A stretch of DNA of 64,000 nt from Spirirestis rafaelensis WJT71-NPBG6. Lineage in GTDB: Bacteria; Cyanobacteriota; Cyanobacteriia; Cyanobacteriales; Nostocaceae. The stretch's first letter is position 1. The number at the start of each line of letters is the position of its first letter. The notes beneath the pieces were generated by a model. The model was given only the letters and a program-made list of their open reading frames with translations. It made no database searches and was not told the DNA's origin. The stretch lies in assembly GCA_019359015.1 (NCBI GenBank), contig JAHHID010000021.1, positions 1 to 64,000 of the forward strand. Direction: 5' to 3'. This document shows, in pieces, positions 8,619-16,624 of the stretch. The position numbers and the translations under genes were made by a program.

Positions 8619-9395
8619 TGCCTAGAGAATAATTTAGTTACTAGCTACATCGGATTGATTATTTGTCCGTGCAGAACTAGAGTTAAGAAGTGATATTAAT
8701 GAACGTTACGAGTATTCTTGACGCTCAAAACTACCGGTAATGTTTCTGATATAATAGCATAAATAACTAATCGAGTACCTCAACCCTAAGTAATACTCGC
8801 TACAGGGAGAAAACCGCTAGTGACAGTATTTTCGAGCAAAAATCTTTGTGTAAAGAGAAAAAAAATCACAAAGTCTTTACAAGTAAGCCAGTAGTTTTAC
8901 ATCAACTTAATCAGACGTAGACGAAGTAAGAGGGGGAAAGGGGAAAGGGGAAGGGGGAAGGGGCAAAGGGGAAAGGGAAAGAAATATAGAGTTGTTTGAA
9001 ATTATTCCAAATCTTTTATTTCCCTACCTTTCCCCTTTTTTTACCGGAGGGGCTTCAATTCAGTAGCGCTGATTTTTACCTTTCTACGTGTGTTGTAAAA
9101 ATCTTTTTAAACGAATGCTCCATATTTAATGCAGATTCTTCTTTATACCGAAGAAAAGAAAAGTTCTTTCTTCTTCCTTTACCCCTTTCCCTTTAACGTC
9201 ACATGCGTGACTGTCGGCACAGCCGCTTTCTTCGCAGTGGCTCCCCTTTTCCCCTCCTCGGTAAGAAGTTCTAAAGTTCTCTGTTCGTCGATGATAAGAA
9301 GAGTGGGAAATTTAAACTCCACAGGTAAGTGTTAGGCACAGATGAAGGAACTCTCATTTGCCTTTAGCAACCATAACAGTGAACAAAAAATACGT
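8619..9395. other. long intergenic region with purine-rich repeat
   Basis: No convincing gene. At 8931-8982 the + strand is almost pure purine, built of GGGGAAA and GGGGAAG units. Around 9150-9195 the + strand carries the pyrimidine counterpart (CCCCTTTCCC), so the two tracts could pair. Small reading frames across 8996-9335 are formed by these tracts and lack family features. The region upstream of 9396 must hold the hydrolase promoter. Confidence 0.5.
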
Positions 9396-10295
9396 ATGTT
9401 TCAGCCACTAGGATTTGAACAACGCTCTGTAAATACCTCATTAGGTAGAATTGTATATTATACTGCCGTTGGAGCGCCTTATGGGGATGAGATAACTGCC
9501 GACACAGAAAAAGAGACTTTAGTGTTTCTGCATGCTTTTGGTGGTGGCTCTTCTGCATACGAGTGGTCGAAAGTTTACCCCGCTTTTGCTGCCGAGTATA
9601 GAATAGTAGCACCAGATTTAATCGGTTGGGGTAGATCTGAGCATCCAGCGCGGAATTATCAGATTGATGATTATATAACGACAATTGGGGAGTTTTTAGA
9701 GCAGACTTGTACAGAACCGGTGACAGTAATTGCTTCTTCGCTGACAGCAGCGTTTACAATTCGAGTAGCGATCGCTCGTCCTGATTTATTCAAGTCGCTT
9801 ATTCTCACCTTACCTGCCGGACTTTCCGACTTTGGCGAAGATTACTCCCGCAGCATTTTTGCCCAGATCGTCAGTGTCCCCTTTGTTGACCGCTTGCTGT
9901 ATAGTACAGGAATTGCCACTAGTTCTGGTATTCGCAATTTCTTAGAGCAACGGCAATTTGCCGAATCTAGTCGCGTGTATGACGAAATTGTGGAAGCTTA
10001 TTTAGAATCAGCGCGTCAGCCGAATGCTGAATATGCGGCACTGTCTTTTGTGCGCGGGGACTTGTGTTTTGATTTATCGCTTTATATTCAACAATTGACA
10101 ACTCCCACGGCGATAATTTGGGGGCAAAAGTCGCAATTTACTGGTCCAGAAATTGGTCGTCGTCTTGCCGAGATGAATCCGCAAGCGATTCGCGTTTTTC
10201 TAGAGTTGGAAAATGTCGGATTAACGCCACAACTAGAATTGCCGGCAGTGACGATTGGTTTAATTCGGCGATTTTTGCCTTTGTTGAACAGTTGA
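9396..10295 (+). CDS. alpha/beta-hydrolase fold protein with degenerate catalytic triad
   Basis: The fold is clear: oxyanion region FLHAFGGGSSAYEW, APDLIGWGRSEHP, then a nucleophile-elbow-like VIASSLTAAF. The usual G-x-S-x-G is A-S-S-L-T. The usual Asp of WGxxD is replaced (IIWGQKSQF), and the usual C-terminal GHxPxxE reads GLTPQLE with Leu for His. Thus only the serine of the triad is evident; a non-catalytic or unusual activity is inferred. No signal peptide. I chose the ATG at 9396 (MFQPLGFEQRSV); an in-frame ATG at 9342 would add 18 polar residues. A structured element follows 14 bp after the stop. Confidence 0.82.
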   Translation: MFQPLGFEQRSVNTSLGRIVYYTAVGAPYGDEITADTEKETLVFLHAFGGGSSAYEWSKVYPAFAAEYRIVAPDLIGWGRSEHPARNYQIDDYITTIGEFLEQTCTEPVTVIASSLTAAFTIRVAIARPDLFKSLILTLPAGLSDFGEDYSRSIFAQIVSVPFVDRLLYSTGIATSSGIRNFLEQRQFAESSRVYDEIVEAYLESARQPNAEYAALSFVRGDLCFDLSLYIQQLTTPTAIIWGQKSQFTGPEIGRRLAEMNPQAIRVFLELENVGLTPQLELPAVTIGLIRRFLPLLNS

Positions 10296-10311
10296 TGAAT
10301 TTGAGATTAAA

Positions 10312-10384
10312 GGACTGGGGATGTAATGTCTACAACAACCAGTTTCCTGGTTAAATTGGTGTCATTACAATCCCCAAAAAGTCC
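10312..10384. other. structured 73-nt element
   Basis: Three nested stems. GGACT pairs with AGTCC at the ends. GGGGATGTAATG pairs with CATTACAATCCCC (12 bp with one bulged A). A central hairpin is AACCAG-TTTC-CTGGTT. There is no terminal T-run, so a plain terminator is less likely. It could be a mobile-element end, a miniature repeat or a small RNA. Confidence 0.45.
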
Positions 10385-10646
10385 GTTTATCTTAAAAAGC
10401 TCGGCGTTTTACTGCCAGAACCTTAAGTAAGTCTGAGAGGATGTTTTAAAAGTCTAGGAAAGGTATAATTTGTCATTTTGAACGTGACTAAGTGGAGTGA
10501 AGAATCCCTTCCGTTAAATTGTGAGATGCTTGACTAGGCTGGTGCTGCGTTCAGCATGACATTTTATACTTTTACTCGCGTCCCCTGAGGGTATTTATCA
10601 ATTTTTGCCAAAATAAATTATAATTATTTCACTAATTAGTATTGTT

Positions 10647-10680
10647 ATAAAAAATAGCCTCCCTAATTCTGGGAAGCTAT
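10647..10680 (-). terminator. intrinsic terminator of the DUF4330 gene
   Basis: Read leftward: stem ATAGCTTCCC/GGGAGGCTAT with a 7-nt loop, followed by TTTTTTAT. It lies about 35 bp after the DUF4330 stop. Confidence 0.75.
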
Positions 10681-10711
10681 GAAGCAACGTATTACTAACA
10701 AAGAAAGTTGA

Positions 10712-11245
10712 CTATTTGTCTTTGAATCTTAAATCGATAACAGTGGCATTGAAGTTGTAATTAAAGCCTTCTAACTCAAAAGGCATCCCAATTTTAACTT
10801 TACTGTTACCTAAAACGGGTCCATTTTCAGTGATATTCGCTTTTCCTTCTAAGGTCAAAAGCATATCTCGACTAAAATTGTTAGCTCTAGGATCGGGCAA
10901 TTCTTTGACAGAACCATCGGGTTGGGGCACTCCTACAGTTCTCGGTAATTCTTGAATAGATTTAATCCCGATTTGACCGTAGGGTTGATTGCGGATAATA
11001 ACGTTAGTTTTGCCACCTTTTTTAAATCCTTCTTCGTATAACTGTTCCGGGTCGCGTACATTCAATCCGCGAACAACTAAATCTACCTCTATAGGTACTG
11101 TTTTAGAGTTAATTTGAGCAACAGAACCAGAAGTTCCGGGAAAGACAAAGATGCCGAATATGACTAACAAAATTACCAGCGCGGCACCAAAATCGAGAAG
11201 GTTGATTTTACCGAATAAGCGACCTTTGGAATCTAAAAGAGCCAT
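10712..11245 (-). CDS. DUF4330 domain-containing membrane-anchored protein
   Basis: A 177-aa protein with one N-terminal membrane anchor (about residues 15-36, LLDFGAALVILLVIFGIFVF) preceded by the family hallmark DSKGRLFGKINLLD. It then has a soluble beta-rich domain. DUF4330 proteins are found in cyanobacteria and firmicutes; their function is unknown. The domain probably faces the lumen or periplasm. Single-gene unit with its own terminator. Confidence 0.85.
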   Translation of the reverse strand: MALLDSKGRLFGKINLLDFGAALVILLVIFGIFVFPGTSGSVAQINSKTVPIEVDLVVRGLNVRDPEQLYEEGFKKGGKTNVIIRNQPYGQIGIKSIQELPRTVGVPQPDGSVKELPDPRANNFSRDMLLTLEGKANITENGPVLGNSKVKIGMPFELEGFNYNFNATVIDLRFKDK

Positions 11246-11608
11246 AAGCAGTTTTCAATCTTATATAGCGGAATAATTGATTGTTGCAACGCTGTGTATA
11301 CTAGGAAACCGCTTACACTCGTTGCTTGTTCTAAAAGCAGCTGGATTCTCGGTCATGCGACAGTGTATCATGACGTGCAGAATAACAGAGCAAAGTAAAC
11401 AGAAAAGGACTTGTGGCAATTTTTCGTTGCTGTGAGAATAAAAGTGTTGCCTTTGTTAGCTTCTAGTCAGCCAGCCTTTTTGACTCATCTTTTGGGGCGA
11501 ATTGAGCGATCGCGCACTCCGTTTAGTATTAAGTAAAATGCAACTTAGAACCCTTTAAATCCGTCCTATAGTTTTACGTTCTCCTAAAATACTCGTGTTT
11601 GCCGGATT
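11246..11608. other. divergent intergenic region
   Basis: Spacer of about 360 bp between divergent genes; it must contain both promoters. One near-HIP1 site (GAGCGATCGCGC at about 11504) is present. No gene, repeat array or clear hairpin seen. Confidence 0.5.
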
Positions 11609-12463
11609 ATGATGAATTGGAAAGGCTTAGTAAATTACCGTTTTTGGCGACATCGCTTGATTTATCCGTTGATTTCGGTGGTAGTTGCCTTGAGTCTTTG
11701 CTTGAGTACACCTCTGCCAGGGAGGGCTATAGATTTATTGCCTCTCATTTTCCAAGGTGCTCAGTTATTTCAGCTTTCTAATATATCCGATCGCCAAGAA
11801 GTTGATCTTGGTAAACAGATTAATCAGCAATTACAAAACAGTGATATTCGTCTTTATCGTAATTCACAAGTAAATAACTATGTCCGGCAAATTGGACAGC
11901 GTTTAGTAGCATCTAGCGATCGCCCCGATATTCCCTATACTTTCCAGGTGGTTGATGATAACGCTCTTAACGCTTTTGCGACAATGGGAGGTTTTGTCTA
12001 TATTCACACGGGTTTGCTGAAAGCCGCAGCAAATGAAGCGGAATTAGCAAGTGTGATCGGGCATGAAATGGGACACATTGGCGGAAAGCACGCACTCAAA
12101 CAGATGCGGCAAAGAGCACTTGAAAGCGGATTATTAACAGCAGCAGGTTTAGATAGAAATCAAGCAGTAGCTCTTGGTGTGCAAGTTGCTAGAAATCTTC
12201 CGCGCAGTCGTCAAAATGAATTTGATGCCGATCAAAGAGGATTAAGAACTTTGACACGCGCTGGTTATGCACAGTCGGCGATGCCTGCTTTTATGCAAAA
12301 GTTGGTATCAAAGGGTTCTACACCAGCATTTTTGAGTACCCACCCCGGAACAAGCGATCGCATTGAAGCCCTCAAACGTGCCATTAACTCTCAACCTAGC
12401 AATCGCAATGAAGGATTGGATAGTGCAGCTTATAAAGCAAATATTCGACCTTTAGTGCGTTAA
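11609..12463 (+). CDS. M48-family zinc metalloprotease (BepA/YggG-like)
   Basis: Exported or lipid-associated peptidase in the family that degrades misassembled envelope proteins. The N-terminus has a basic segment and a hydrophobic signal (about residues 17-40, ending GRA). The catalytic motif is HEMGH (His152, Glu153, His156) preceded by ELASVIG. The third ligand region is NEFDADQRGL. Gly/Thr-rich FATMGGFVYIHTGLL is the usual strand before the active site. No TPR tail is present, unlike E. coli BepA, so it is the short form. ATG ATG at the start leaves a one-codon ambiguity. Confidence 0.9.
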   Translation: MMNWKGLVNYRFWRHRLIYPLISVVVALSLCLSTPLPGRAIDLLPLIFQGAQLFQLSNISDRQEVDLGKQINQQLQNSDIRLYRNSQVNNYVRQIGQRLVASSDRPDIPYTFQVVDDNALNAFATMGGFVYIHTGLLKAAANEAELASVIGHEMGHIGGKHALKQMRQRALESGLLTAAGLDRNQAVALGVQVARNLPRSRQNEFDADQRGLRTLTRAGYAQSAMPAFMQKLVSKGSTPAFLSTHPGTSDRIEALKRAINSQPSNRNEGLDSAAYKANIRPLVR

Positions 12464-12481
12464 TACTCTTGCCTTATACCC

Positions 12482-13225
12482 CTATCCCCTGTCTCTAATT
12501 TCCGCTGGATCGATGTTAGTCACAGCTTCTTCTAAAGGCAGAGTGCGAACACAAAGCTGGTTAACGTTGACTTGATAAACTAGGTTATTGGTAATGTCGA
12601 GTCCCGTCAACCAGCCACTTCGCTGATGACAAGCTCCTGTGTCTATATTTAACCATCCGGGTCCTTGTGCCAATTTACCGGGCACAACGCCAGGTAAAGT
12701 AAAAGTCATGGTGTGACCGACAATAATCAGTTTATCTGGAAAGTACGGCTTTTCCATCCTATGAAATGCATCTCGCACCCAGCAAAGCTGATCGGCTGTT
12801 TGTTTTGCCAAAGGAATTGAGGGATCAACACCAGCATGAGATAACCAAATATCTCCTAAGTCGAGATATGTAGGCAAACTTAGCAACCATTCAAGGTGAT
12901 CGTGAGGAATTATCGCTTCTTGATAACTGGCTACGGTAGCTTTTCCCCCACTGTCAAGCCATGCCTGCATAATTTGGGGGGTGATGTATCTGGAAGTAAG
13001 AATATTTAACAACATCTGCTCGTGATTACCTAGCAGACAGTGATAGCGATTTTGTTTAACAAAATTTACTACTTGGCAACTCTGAGGTCCGCGATCAATT
13101 AAGTCTCCCAAAAAATAGACTTGATCGTCTGAGTTTGGGGCGATCGCCTGCAATAATATAATTAAAGCATCATAGTGACCATGCACATCCCCAATTACAA
13201 CCCGGCGGTGGTTGATTTCACTCAT
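12482..13225 (-). CDS. metallophosphoesterase (Ser/Thr phosphatase / Ap4A hydrolase-like)
   Basis: Calcineurin-like phosphoesterase with the complete metal-binding set: GDVHGHYDAL (residues about 12-21), GDLIDRGP (about 39-46), GNHEQML (about 65-71), GHTMT (about 170) and the distal SHAGVDPSIP. The length and order of motifs match bacterial PrpA/PrpB phosphatases and symmetrical Ap4A hydrolases; the substrate cannot be decided. Cytosolic. It is convergent with the M48 gene, with 18 bp between stops. Confidence 0.9.
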   Translation of the reverse strand: MSEINHRRVVIGDVHGHYDALIILLQAIAPNSDDQVYFLGDLIDRGPQSCQVVNFVKQNRYHCLLGNHEQMLLNILTSRYITPQIMQAWLDSGGKATVASYQEAIIPHDHLEWLLSLPTYLDLGDIWLSHAGVDPSIPLAKQTADQLCWVRDAFHRMEKPYFPDKLIIVGHTMTFTLPGVVPGKLAQGPGWLNIDTGACHQRSGWLTGLDITNNLVYQVNVNQLCVRTLPLEEAVTNIDPAEIRDRG

Positions 13226-13654
13226 CGGCTTTTGACTTGAATAACTTTGCGGAATAACTTGAGCTACAGTGTTAACTAAATAAATTTCGGATTACCAGCT
13301 AAAAAATATTTCATGAATTTTATTTTTATTTAATGAAAATTAGTAAATACGCTTGAGGAGCGATCGCTTGTGAAAAACGTACATACAACGCGATCTGTGA
13401 AGATTTCCACCCCTGGCAAGCACTATATCTAAAGTACTTAGCTGGTAGCAGAAATTATCTGATATTTAGTAAAAACAAATACTAATTTTTCTGAAGAATT
13501 AAATTAGAGCAGTTTTCACTCTTATTAGAGTACACCACTCTTATAGAGACCTTCCGTGCCTTACGTCTCTACTATAATCCATACATCAGTAGATTAGGAT
13601 ACTGTTGGTCATCCTTTAGCTTAGAATCCCATTAGCATTTTTTGGAGTTTCGCC
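13226..13654. other. intergenic region with GTAGAGAC-type palindrome
   Basis: AT-rich spacer. A HIP1 octamer lies at about 13361. A palindrome at 13544-13571 (TAGAGAC ... GTCTCTA) belongs to the same family as those at 21688 and 44595 but has a diverged centre. The ATG of the next gene is preceded by TTTTTTGGAG, a plausible ribosome binding site. Confidence 0.5.
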
Positions 13655-13939
13655 ATGTCTGAACAATTTTCTACTGAAATTAGCTCACGCATCTGCAATC
13701 ACATGAACCAAGATCATGCTGATGCTATAGTTCTTTACGCTCAAGCTTTTGGTGGGTTAGCGGATGCGACAGCAGCACAGATGCTTGCAATTGATGCTCA
13801 AGGTATGGATTTAAAAGCGCAAGTAAATGGAGAAGCTGTACCAGTTCGCATTCAATTCGACCACATTTTAGCAGATGCGGAAGATGCTCATCACACCTTG
13901 ATTGACATGCTAAAGCAAGCGCGAGTTCAAAGTAAGTGA
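13655..13939 (+). CDS. DUF2470 domain protein
   Basis: A 94-aa protein made only of the DUF2470 domain, which elsewhere forms the C-terminal part of HugZ-like haem-degrading or haem-binding proteins. The family motif ICNHMNQDHADAIVLYAQ (residues 13-30) and the later FDHILADAEDAHHTLIDML are clear. The His/Asp-rich helix could bind haem or tetrapyrrole; that is inference. No signal peptide. The next gene starts 37 bp downstream on the same strand but is unrelated in function. Confidence 0.85.
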   Translation: MSEQFSTEISSRICNHMNQDHADAIVLYAQAFGGLADATAAQMLAIDAQGMDLKAQVNGEAVPVRIQFDHILADAEDAHHTLIDMLKQARVQSK

Positions 13940-13976
13940 TAGCGGAAGCGATCGCCTAAAATTCGTAAAATAAATT

Positions 13977-15338
13977 ATGCAAAAAATTCGGTTTGTAGAT
14001 TTATTTTCCGGGATCGGGGGAATTAGATTAGCCTTTGAAGAAGCTGCTAATTCTTTAAATATAAAAACCGAATGCGTATTAAGTAGCGAAATTAACTTAA
14101 ATGCTCAATTTGTATATGAAAAAAACTTTGACCATAAGCCTTTAGGTGACATTCACCTGATAGATAAATTCCCAGAACATGATTTTTTATTAGCTGGATT
14201 TCCTTGTCAGTCTTTTTCTCATGCTGGCAAAAAAGAAGGGTTTGGAGATACGAGAGGAACGTTATTCTTTGAAATCACCAGATTACTCGATACATATAAA
14301 CCCCAAGCTTCTCTTTTTGAAAATGTACGGGGACTTTATAGCCACGATAACGGTGAAACATTAGCAACAATTAAGCATGAGATTAAAAAGAGAGGTTACA
14401 GCTTTGATGCTTTTTTGCTCAACAGTGCTAACTTTGGTTTACCGCAAAACCGCGTCCGAGTTTATCTATTAGGAATTTTAAATGCTTCTCCTAAGTTTGA
14501 CTTGATTTCTGACGTTGGTTTTAAAGATTCTCACTCCTACAATACTACTCAGTTATCTTTATTTTATTCACCAAAAAAATATCTTCGTGTTGCCGATATT
14601 TTGGAAGAGAATGCAGATATAAAGTATGATTTTTCCCCCAAATTTGTCAATGCTTTAAAACAAATCTACAACCAAGACTTAAATCGATTGCATGGAGTGC
14701 GATTAATTGATTATCGTGGAGGAAATTCGATTCATTCTTGGGAATTAGGATTGCGGGGAAAATGTAGTGTAAATGAAATTGAATTAATGAACCGTTTTAT
14801 TTTAAAAAGGCGAAATAAAGAATTTGGTCAAGAACAAGATGGTAAATTATTAACTAAGAAGCAAATAGCTAGTTTTTTTGTTCATCCTAATTTAGAAGAA
14901 ATATTAGATTCGCTGGTTGCTAAGAAATATCTTAAAATTATTAATGATAAATATAAACCTGTATCTGGTAACTTTTGTTTTGAGGTTTATAAATTTGTCG
15001 ATCCAAGTAAGATTTCTGTAACAGTTGTTGCGAGTGATGCCAATCGGTTGGGAGTATATCACAATAACAGAGTGCGACGACTGACTCCTCGTGAAGTCGC
15101 ACGTTTACAAGGTTTTCCGGATAGCTTTATATTGCATCAAAATGATGATAAAGCTTACTATCAATTGGGAAATTCTGTGAGCATTAATGTAGTCAAAGCT
15201 GTGGCAGAAGAATTGATTATGAAAACATTGTATAATGCTCAACAACGAACAGAGAAATTTGAGCGATCGCGCTTTGATAACTTTAAACCACAAACCCCAG
15301 AACTACATTTAAAGGGGAGCATCCCACTTTTTATTTAG
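13977..15338 (+). CDS. solitary DNA (cytosine-5) methyltransferase
   Basis: C5 methyltransferase with motif I FVDLFSGIGGIRLAF (residues 6-20), catalytic Cys77 in FPCQSFSHAG, ENVRGL (motif VI), QNRVRVYLLG (motif VIII), and C-terminal motifs IX-X (LTPREVARLQGFPDSF, YQLGNSVSI). The target-recognition region (about 225-340) has an inserted winged-helix-like piece (LTKKQIASFF, LEEILDSLVAKKYL). No restriction endonuclease or very-short-patch gene is adjacent. The gene ends inside an insertion sequence: codons after 15314 are IS-derived and encode the last residues. Joining across the element gives an original end ...HLKLFQ, so the catalytic part is untouched and the enzyme is probably active. Confidence 0.92.
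   Translation: MQKIRFVDLFSGIGGIRLAFEEAANSLNIKTECVLSSEINLNAQFVYEKNFDHKPLGDIHLIDKFPEHDFLLAGFPCQSFSHAGKKEGFGDTRGTLFFEITRLLDTYKPQASLFENVRGLYSHDNGETLATIKHEIKKRGYSFDAFLLNSANFGLPQNRVRVYLLGILNASPKFDLISDVGFKDSHSYNTTQLSLFYSPKKYLRVADILEENADIKYDFSPKFVNALKQIYNQDLNRLHGVRLIDYRGGNSIHSWELGLRGKCSVNEIELMNRFILKRRNKEFGQEQDGKLLTKKQIASFFVHPNLEEILDSLVAKKYLKIINDKYKPVSGNFCFEVYKFVDPSKISVTVVASDANRLGVYHNNRVRRLTPREVARLQGFPDSFILHQNDDKAYYQLGNSVSINVVKAVAEELIMKTLYNAQQRTEKFERSRFDNFKPQTPELHLKGSIPLFI
15306..15314. repeat. target-site duplication, left copy
   Basis: CATTTAAAG directly left of the IS end; an identical copy lies at 16498-16506. Duplication length 9 bp. Confidence 0.88.
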
Positions 15339-16416
15339 CGAGCAAAGATTAATCCGTTAAGATAGGCACAACGGTGAGCAAGGACTTGAGGAACGTTATC
15401 AATTTTCCATTGTGCGCCGGAAATTTTAGTTCGACGATCAATCTGTTTAACAGTAGATTCAATCGCGCCAGAGCCAATAGAACAAATTTGCTCGGCTTGA
15501 TAATACTGATAATTGACGATACGGTGTCGATCTTTCTCAAGGTAAGCACAAAAATTCTCAGCTTGCTTGAGCTTGCAGTCAACAAAGCTAGTGATAGCAT
15601 CATCAACTCTTCCTTGCCAGAGAAACTCTTTGACGGTATTTATTCTTTGCATCGAACCACCAACTTTATAGAGGTTTTCCATTAAATGAAACCAATCAAG
15701 TATTTCACGTCGTTGTTCTTGGGGTGTAAACTCGCGGACAATGTTCCAAATTCCGTCGTGTCCGTCATCAATACATGTGAGAATCTCAGCTAAGGATTGA
15801 TTGTTGACCCAATTAATGACGAGATTATTTTCTTGAAATGAAGCGGCGAGCGCTTGCAAGTTGTGTAAACGGACAGCTTTGTAACCTTTCCAGTCACATG
15901 GCTGTCCCATTGGTGTGCGGATGCGGATATTTCCACCATCAACACTTAATTCCTCAACAGTTGATTGCGTTTGTGGAAATTCAAAATTTTGACGGTGTAC
16001 CAATCGTTGTTGCACACTTTTTGAGACTTCTATTCCGGTCGCATATTTTACGTCTTCTGCGGCGCGTTGGTATGAGACTGAAGCGCTTGCTCTCAGACAA
16101 CAGGCCTCTAAATATGGACTCAATTGACTATGGGGTCTTAGTTCTAGCTTTTGTGCTTGAGAATTCGTAATTGGTAGTTTTCCAATGATACTTTTTACGA
16201 ATCGTTTGTGTCCTGTGTTTTCTCCTGTGACATTTTCGATAAAAAAACCCCTACAGTAGGCATTACATGTTCCTGCATTTGACTGCGTATTACTTCTTCG
16301 ATCTTCCCTAAGCTTGTGAGTTCATCTAGCGGAGCGTTTTTGTAGAATATTTTAGCGATCGCACGAGCGTGTTGGATTAAAAGTTGGTTTTCTTCCTCAG
16401 TCATGACTGCTCCCAT
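15335..16416 (-). CDS. ISKra4-family transposase, two frames joined by -1 frameshift
   Basis: The first frame (16416-16195, 73 aa) and the second (down to 15335) overlap. A shift of -1 at 16246-16240 would give one protein of about 360 residues: 59 from the first frame, then 301 starting IENVTGENTGHKRF. After the shift the reading frame continues without a stop through KLPITNSQAQKLELRP to the core, where DGGNIR, HLMENLYKVGG and the GSGAIESTVKQIDRR segment are typical of ISKra4 transposases. The three acidic catalytic residues are probably in SVDGG, CIDDGHDG and GAIES. The start ATG at 16416 or 16404 is uncertain. If no shift occurs, the element is inactive. Confidence 0.85.
16240..16246 (-). 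other. candidate -1 ribosomal frameshift heptamer
   Basis: Read leftward the sequence is T TTT TTA, aligned with the codons GTT TTT TTA of the first transposase frame. This is a canonical X-XXY-YYZ slippery heptamer, and slipping by -1 enters exactly the frame of the second transposase part. Confidence 0.72.
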
Positions 16417-16497
16417 TCAAACGATCGCGTAGATTATTCCTTTACCTTCTCATGCTTTATTTACCTTTTTTGGAAGAATAAAAACTGGGATGCACCC

Positions 16498-16506
16498 CAT
16501 TTAAAG
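16498..16506. repeat. target-site duplication, right copy
   Basis: CATTTAAAG, identical to 15306-15314. The sequence after it (CTGTTTCAGTAG) completes the original methyltransferase reading frame. Confidence 0.88.
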
Positions 16507-16624
16507 CTGTTTCAGTAGTGCTGAGTGCAGTAGTACCCCAAACTGGAGGATGTCTTCTTGCAAGGTAATTGTAACTTTGACCATTAGTCTTACTAAAATA
16601 TAATTAACACAGAACAGCGATCGC

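Larger units (their letters stand above)
10296..10711. other. intergenic region between convergent genes
   Basis: Contains the structured element at 10312-10384, then a stretch at about 10495-10565 (AAGAATCCCTTC...GTGAGATGCTT...CAGCATGACA) that resembles a dispersed repeat common in Nostocales genomes. An intrinsic terminator for the leftward DUF4330 gene lies at 10647-10680. No gene seen. Confidence 0.5.
15315..16497 (-). mobile_element. ISKra4-family insertion sequence, 1183 bp
   Basis: Terminal inverted repeats are GGGAGCATCCCAC.. at 15315 and, on the other strand, GGGTGCATCCCAG.. from 16497; 18 of 20 positions agree. A 9-bp target duplication (CATTTAAAG) flanks it. It holds one transposase encoded in two overlapping frames on the minus strand. 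The GGG ends, 8-9-bp duplication and frameshifted transposase fit the ISKra4 family, probably its short (ISMich2-like) subgroup; the subgroup is from memory. Ends and duplication are intact, implying recent insertion, into the last codons of the methyltransferase gene. Confidence 0.88.

Noticed and set aside
8996-9335. Two short rightward frames before the hydrolase
   Set aside because: They run through pyrimidine-rich repeat tracts; the peptides (PTFPLFLPEG, FFLYPFPF) reflect base composition only.
15335-16416. IS disruption of the methyltransferase
   Set aside because: Only the last three residues are changed; all catalytic motifs are upstream and intact.
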